9,753 nucleotides of DNA from Candidatus Eiseniibacteriota bacterium (GTDB lineage Bacteria > Eisenbacteria > RBG-16-71-46 > CAIMUX01 > VGJL01): positions 1-9,753 of the forward strand of contig WJJW01000473.1 of NCBI GenBank assembly GCA_014729455.1. Direction: 5' to 3'. Below the pieces are notes generated by a model, which saw nothing but the letters and a program-made list of their open reading frames with translations, made no database searches and was not told where the DNA came from. Made by a program: the position numbers and the translations under genes. Below are positions 6,997 to 9,753 of the stretch, one piece after another. The stretch's first letter is position 1; the number at the start of each line of letters is the position of its first letter.

Positions 6997-6997
6997 A

Positions 6998-8164
6998 ATG
7001 GACCGGCACCCGATCCGGGCGATCGTCTTCGCGCTCGCTGTCATCGCGCTATTCGTCGTAAACGGCGAATCCACGGGCGAGGACCTGGTTCATCTGAGCA
7101 CTCCGCCCCGCGCGGTCTCCTCGATCCTCCTGGAAGCCTCCACGGGACAGGTGCTCTACGAACGGGACGCCGACCTCCCGCGTCCCCCTGCGAGCATCGC
7201 CAAGCTGATGCTCGAGCTGATCGTTTTGGAGAAGGTCGAGCAGGGAGCGATCCGCCTGGACTCTCCGATCACGGTTTCGGCATGGGCGAGCAAGCTCGGA
7301 GGTTCGCAAGTCTATCTCGCGCACGGCGAGGTCTTCCCCCTCGAGGACCTGCTCAAGGCGATCGTGATCTCCTCGGCGAACGATGCGTGCGTCGCGGTGG
7401 CCGAGCGGATCGCCGGTTCCGCGGAGGGGTTCGTCGACCTCATGAACCTGCGGGCGCGTGATCTCGGTCTGGAGAACACGCACTACATCAACGTCCACGG
7501 GCTGGACGACGAGCCGGGACGGGGAAACGTCACCACCGCCCGGGATATCGCACTGGTCGCCCGCGAGCTGGTGCGCCACCCTGATGTCCTGAGGTTGTCG
7601 AAGATCGAGGAGGCACCGTTTCGGGACGGGGAGTTCCTGCTGCAGAACACCAACAAGCTGGTGGGTCGCTTCGCCGGGCTCGACGGTCTGAAGACGGGGT
7701 ATACCCGGAAGGCGGGGTTCTGTCTCTGCGCGACGGCCGAGCGAAACGGGCTGCGTCTGATCTCGGTGATTCTCGGCGCCGATTCCAACCGACTCCGGTT
7801 CGACGAGACGGCGCGTCTGCTCGGGGCCGGTTTCGCCCAGCTCCGGATGGAGACGGTCGTGGCCGAAGGCGACTCGCTTCCCGGGACCGTTCCGGTGATC
7901 GACGGGCGGACCCGGACGGTGGAGGCGGTTGCGGCCGAACGGATCGCCGTCGTCCTGCAAGAGAGGGACGAGGCCCCCGCGGCGGTGCTCGTCCCCCGGC
8001 CCGCCTTGCGCGCGCCGATCGCCCGGGGCGACACGGTCGGGACGATCGAGGTCCGCATGCCCGATGGGAAGGTCCGCCGGGCGGCGGCCCTCTCGGCCGC
8101 CGACGTGCCCGAGGCGACGATCTTCCAGCGGATCGGGCGCTTCTTCGGAGGAAGCGGGGAGTGA
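6998..8164 (+). CDS. D-alanyl-D-alanine carboxypeptidase, PBP5/DacA family (388 aa), probably membrane-anchored
   Basis: Serine DD-carboxypeptidase (peptidase family S11) that removes the terminal D-alanine from peptidoglycan stem pentapeptides in the periplasm and so limits cross-linking. Seen from the start at 6998: a signal sequence with hydrophobic core about residues 8-21; the S-x-x-K box as PASIAKL with nucleophile Ser66 and Lys69; the SAN triad Ser126-Ala127-Asn128; KTG at 232-234; and the family's HGLD segment near 167-170. A PBP5-type C-terminal beta domain covers about 284-362, with a VEAVAAERI strand and APIARGDTVGTIEV. The final residues, ATIFQRIGRFFGG, could form the amphipathic membrane-anchoring helix usual in this family. 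Length is normal. The upstream ATG at 6863 would bury the signal sequence under 45 arginine-rich residues, so I use 6998. First gene of a tight operon; it overlaps the next by 4 bp. Family very secure; the particular paralogue (dacA, dacC, dacF) cannot be assigned. Confidence 0.95.
   Translation: MDRHPIRAIVFALAVIALFVVNGESTGEDLVHLSTPPRAVSSILLEASTGQVLYERDADLPRPPASIAKLMLELIVLEKVEQGAIRLDSPITVSAWASKLGGSQVYLAHGEVFPLEDLLKAIVISSANDACVAVAERIAGSAEGFVDLMNLRARDLGLENTHYINVHGLDDEPGRGNVTTARDIALVARELVRHPDVLRLSKIEEAPFRDGEFLLQNTNKLVGRFAGLDGLKTGYTRKAGFCLCATAERNGLRLISVILGADSNRLRFDETARLLGAGFAQLRMETVVAEGDSLPGTVPVIDGRTRTVEAVAAERIAVVLQERDEAPAAVLVPRPALRAPIARGDTVGTIEVRMPDGKVRRAAALSAADVPEATIFQRIGRFFGGSGE
8147..8152 (+). 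promoter_or_regulatory. Shine-Dalgarno site for the second carboxypeptidase, inside the first gene
   Basis: GGAGGA lies 8 nt before the GTG at 8161, within the last codons of the upstream gene. It supports the GTG start and independent or re-initiating translation at the GTGA stop-start overlap. Confidence 0.7.
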
Positions 8165-9324
8165 CCGGGCCGGCGCTCCGGCCCACCGGGGCGTCGCTCG
8201 CTCTCGCCCTGGTCGTCGCGAGCTTCTGGGCCGGACCGGCGTGCGGGCAGGAGCACCGGGCGATCTGGCGCAGTCCCACGTTTCAAGCCGCGGTCGTCGT
8301 GGACGCGGAGACCGGAAGCGTCCTCTACGAGCGCAACGCGCGCGAGCCGCGCGCCCCCGCCAGCCTCGTGAAGATGATGGTCCAGCTCCTGGCGATCGAG
8401 GCCCTGCGTGTCGGGGAGATCGGCCTCGAAGACGAGGTCGTCGTCCCGCGCGAGGCCTGCCGCGTCGGTGGATCGAAGATCTACCTGTGGGCCGGAGAGA
8501 AGATGTCGGTCCGGGATCTGCTCTACGCGGTCGTGGTCCCGTCGGCCAACGACGCCGCGACGGCGCTGGCGATCCACATCGCGGGATCGACCGAGTCGTT
8601 CGTCGAACGGATGAACCGGCGGGCGAAGGAGCTCGGGATGCATCAGACGACCTACGTGAACGTCCACGGCCTCGATACGAGCGCGCGGCCGCCGACGAGG
8701 ACGACCGCCTTCGATCAGGCGATTCTCGCGCGCGCCCTGGTTCGCGACCCGGCCGCTCTCGCTCTCTCGAGCACGAGGACCACGACGATCCGCTCCGGGC
8801 AGACGATCCGGTCCACGAACCGTCTGCTCGGCCGCTTCCCGGGGCTCGATGGTCTGAAGACCGGCTTCACCAGCGCGGCGGGGTTCTGCCTGGCGGCCAC
8901 CGCGGAGCGGCGGGGGATCCGGTTGATCTCCGTCGTCCTCGGCTCCTCGAGCAGCGAGAAGCGGTTCAACGAGACGAAGAACCTCCTCTACGAGGCGTTC
9001 CTCCAGTGGCAGCGGATCCCGATCGTCGCGGAGGGAGAGGATCTGGGCGAGACGGTGCGGGTCATCGGGGGGCACGGCGACAGGATGCGCTTGCTCGCAG
9101 AGCGGGACTTGGAGATCCTGATTCCCACGCGAAGGCGGGACGATCTCCGCGTGACCGTGACCGCCCCGGCGAGCGTTCGGGCGCCGATCGGGGAGGGGGA
9201 CGAAATCGGTTCCGTCCGGGTCCTCCTCGGAGACAGCCTCATCGCCGAGTGCGCCGCGGTCGCCGCCCGGTCGGTCCCACGCGCGGAATCGGAAGAACCG
9301 TCGGATCCCGACCCGACGCCGTGA
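8161..9324 (+). CDS. Second D-alanyl-D-alanine carboxypeptidase, PBP5 family paralogue (387 aa), no visible C-terminal anchor
   Basis: Same enzyme family and reaction as the gene before it. Seen: signal peptide about residues 1-29 (hydrophobic LALALVVASFWAG, possible cut after ACG); S-x-x-K box APASLVKM with Ser68 and Lys71; SAN at 128-130; HGLD at 169-172; KTG at 233-235; and a PBP5-like C-terminal domain about 285-365 with RAPIGEGDEIGSVRV. Unlike its neighbour, it ends in a short acidic, proline-rich tail (ESEEPSDPDPTP) with no amphipathic helix, so it may be soluble in the periplasm. The start is GTG in a GTGA overlap with the upstream stop, backed by GGAGGA at 8147-8152, suggesting translational coupling. 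The two proteins align along their whole length, for example GFCL-x-ATAER after KTG and TNxLxGRFxGLDGLKTG before it, which points to an old tandem duplication. A Cys at residue 28 is not in a good lipobox. All catalytic residues are present. Confidence 0.94.
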   Translation: MTGPALRPTGASLALALVVASFWAGPACGQEHRAIWRSPTFQAAVVVDAETGSVLYERNAREPRAPASLVKMMVQLLAIEALRVGEIGLEDEVVVPREACRVGGSKIYLWAGEKMSVRDLLYAVVVPSANDAATALAIHIAGSTESFVERMNRRAKELGMHQTTYVNVHGLDTSARPPTRTTAFDQAILARALVRDPAALALSSTRTTTIRSGQTIRSTNRLLGRFPGLDGLKTGFTSAAGFCLAATAERRGIRLISVVLGSSSSEKRFNETKNLLYEAFLQWQRIPIVAEGEDLGETVRVIGGHGDRMRLLAERDLEILIPTRRRDDLRVTVTAPASVRAPIGEGDEIGSVRVLLGDSLIAECAAVAARSVPRAESEEPSDPDPTP

Positions 9325-9330
9325 GGAAGG
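9323..9330 (+). promoter_or_regulatory. Shine-Dalgarno site for the ThyX-like gene
   Basis: GAGGAAGG overlaps the stop codon of the second carboxypeptidase and lies 8 nt before the ATG at 9339. The stop-to-start gap of 14 nt and the absence of a terminator indicate co-transcription with the carboxypeptidases. Confidence 0.65.
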
Positions 9331-9338
9331 ATCACGCG

Positions 9339-9753
9339 ATGAAGGTCCGTCTCGCCGGCCACAACCTCGACTACGATCTCCTGCAGGAGATCCGTGCCGT
9401 CCTCCGTGAGGTCGCCGCGCTGCCGGCCGGCCGGTCCGCCGAGGTCGAGGCCGTGCGCCGCCGGGCGGACGCGCTGCTGGAGAAGGACAACTGGACCCCG
9501 GAGACCCTCTCGGCCGCCTACGCGCGGATCAGTCGCGATCCACGGCCGGTGGACGAGCTGCGCGCGGTGGCCCGCGAGGAGGTCGACGCCGCGCGCCGCT
9601 CGAACCAGAGGATCATCTTCGGGCTGGGGCACGCTTCCGTGGCGGAGCACGCGGTGTTCAACCTCGACATCCTGGGGGTCTCCCGTCTCGCCATCGAAGA
9701 GGTCGAGCGGATGCGTCTGTGCTCCTACACGGAGAAGTCGCAGCGCTACATCC
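9339..9753 (+). CDS. thyX: ThyX-like flavin-dependent thymidylate synthase, N-terminal 138 residues (3' end outside window)
   Basis: Classical ThyX is an FAD-dependent cytoplasmic enzyme that methylates dUMP to dTMP using methylenetetrahydrofolate and NADPH. Translating from the ATG at 9339 gives 138 residues before the edge. Seen: an opening VRLAGHNLD, then TPETLSAAYARISRDP (53-68), LRAVAREEVDAARRSNQ (74-90), IIFGLGHASVAEHAVFNLD (92-110) and the signature region 124-137. The signature is R-M-R-L-C-S-Y-T-E-K-S-Q-R-Y: it keeps both first arginines, Ser129, Glu132, Ser134, Arg136 and Tyr137 of the ThyX motif (RHR-x-x-S-x-N-E-x-S-x-R-Y) but has Met125 for the usual His. The signature is complete by residue 137 and then the frame continues, and my recollection is that this sequence style belongs to a long, possibly two-domain ThyX-like subfamily of about 500 residues. 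The alternative is a ThyX homologue with another role. Family call secure; enzymatic activity unproven. Confidence 0.88.
   Translation, partial: MKVRLAGHNLDYDLLQEIRAVLREVAALPAGRSAEVEAVRRRADALLEKDNWTPETLSAAYARISRDPRPVDELRAVAREEVDAARRSNQRIIFGLGHASVAEHAVFNLDILGVSRLAIEEVERMRLCSYTEKSQRYI

Larger units (their letters stand above)
6644..6997. other. Divergent intergenic region (354 bp) between the Fn3 gene and the carboxypeptidase operon
   Basis: Separates the minus-strand Fn3 gene from the plus-strand operon, so it should hold promoters for both. Visible: the Fn3-gene ribosome site (6648-6653), a sigma-54-like element (6709-6724, minus), a weak sigma-70-like element (6900-6927, plus) and the purine-rich ribosome site of the first carboxypeptidase (6983-6996). 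Short inverted repeats exist (TGGAG/CTCCA at 6784-6796; GGGG/CCCC at 6740-6752), but their stems are only 4-5 bp. I see no small gene, riboswitch or rho-independent terminator. In-frame extensions of both flanking genes cover parts of it and are judged non-coding. Confidence 0.7.

Noticed and set aside
6863..6997. N-terminal extension of the first carboxypeptidase to 6863
   Set aside because: It would put 45 arginine-rich residues ahead of a clear signal sequence. The purine-rich site precedes the ATG at 6998.
8242..8244. Lipoprotein cysteine in the second carboxypeptidase (Cys28)
   Set aside because: The preceding residues G-P-A do not form a good lipobox (no Leu/Val/Ile at -3), so ordinary signal peptidase cleavage is more likely.
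7483..9075. 530-codon minus-strand open frame across the two carboxypeptidase genes
   Set aside because: It is antisense to two genes with intact catalytic motifs, spans their junction, and shows only low-complexity arginine/proline-rich sequence.

Overview
The window is G+C-rich and densely coding, with strong G/C preference at third codon positions. It reads as bacterial chromosome, not a mobile element: I see no transposase, integrase, tRNA, rRNA, CRISPR array or phage gene. The best lineage clue is a very large secreted protein made of fibronectin type III (Fn3) repeats that ends in a domain resembling the Por/type IX secretion sorting domain (FlgD-Ig-like). Many such proteins occur in the FCB superphylum and its high-G+C candidate relatives (Eisenbacteria, Krumholzibacteria, Latescibacteria, Gemmatimonadetes type). 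This assignment is inference from domain style only.

Layout. (1) Positions 1-1053, plus strand: a polysaccharide deacetylase (NodB fold) whose 5' end lies before the window. (2) Positions 1040-6643, minus strand: an 1867-residue exported protein with a signal peptide, a short N-terminal cap, 13 canonical Fn3-like repeats of about 114 residues, two divergent Fn3-like domains and a C-terminal sorting-like domain. Its 3' end overlaps that of the deacetylase tail to tail by 14 bp. (3) Positions 6644-6997: a 354-bp divergent intergenic region with a sigma-54-like -24/-12 element facing the giant gene and a weak sigma-70-like element facing right. (4) Positions 6998-9753, plus strand: a compact apparent operon of two paralogous D-alanyl-D-alanine carboxypeptidases (PBP5 family) overlapping by 4 bp (GTGA), followed 14 bp later by a ThyX-like flavin-dependent thymidylate synthase that runs off the right edge.

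How they work together: the deacetylase and both carboxypeptidases act on polymers outside the cytoplasmic membrane, and the Fn3 protein is probably displayed or released at the outer surface, so most of the window concerns the envelope. The ThyX-like gene is nucleotide metabolism and shares only transcriptional context.

None of this is clearly a new system. The points most worth a second look are the N-to-C gradient of repeat similarity in the giant protein, its candidate sigma-54 promoter, the different C-termini of the coupled carboxypeptidases, and the altered signature motif of the ThyX-like protein. Very long antisense open frames over the Fn3 gene and the carboxypeptidase genes are judged to be shadows.
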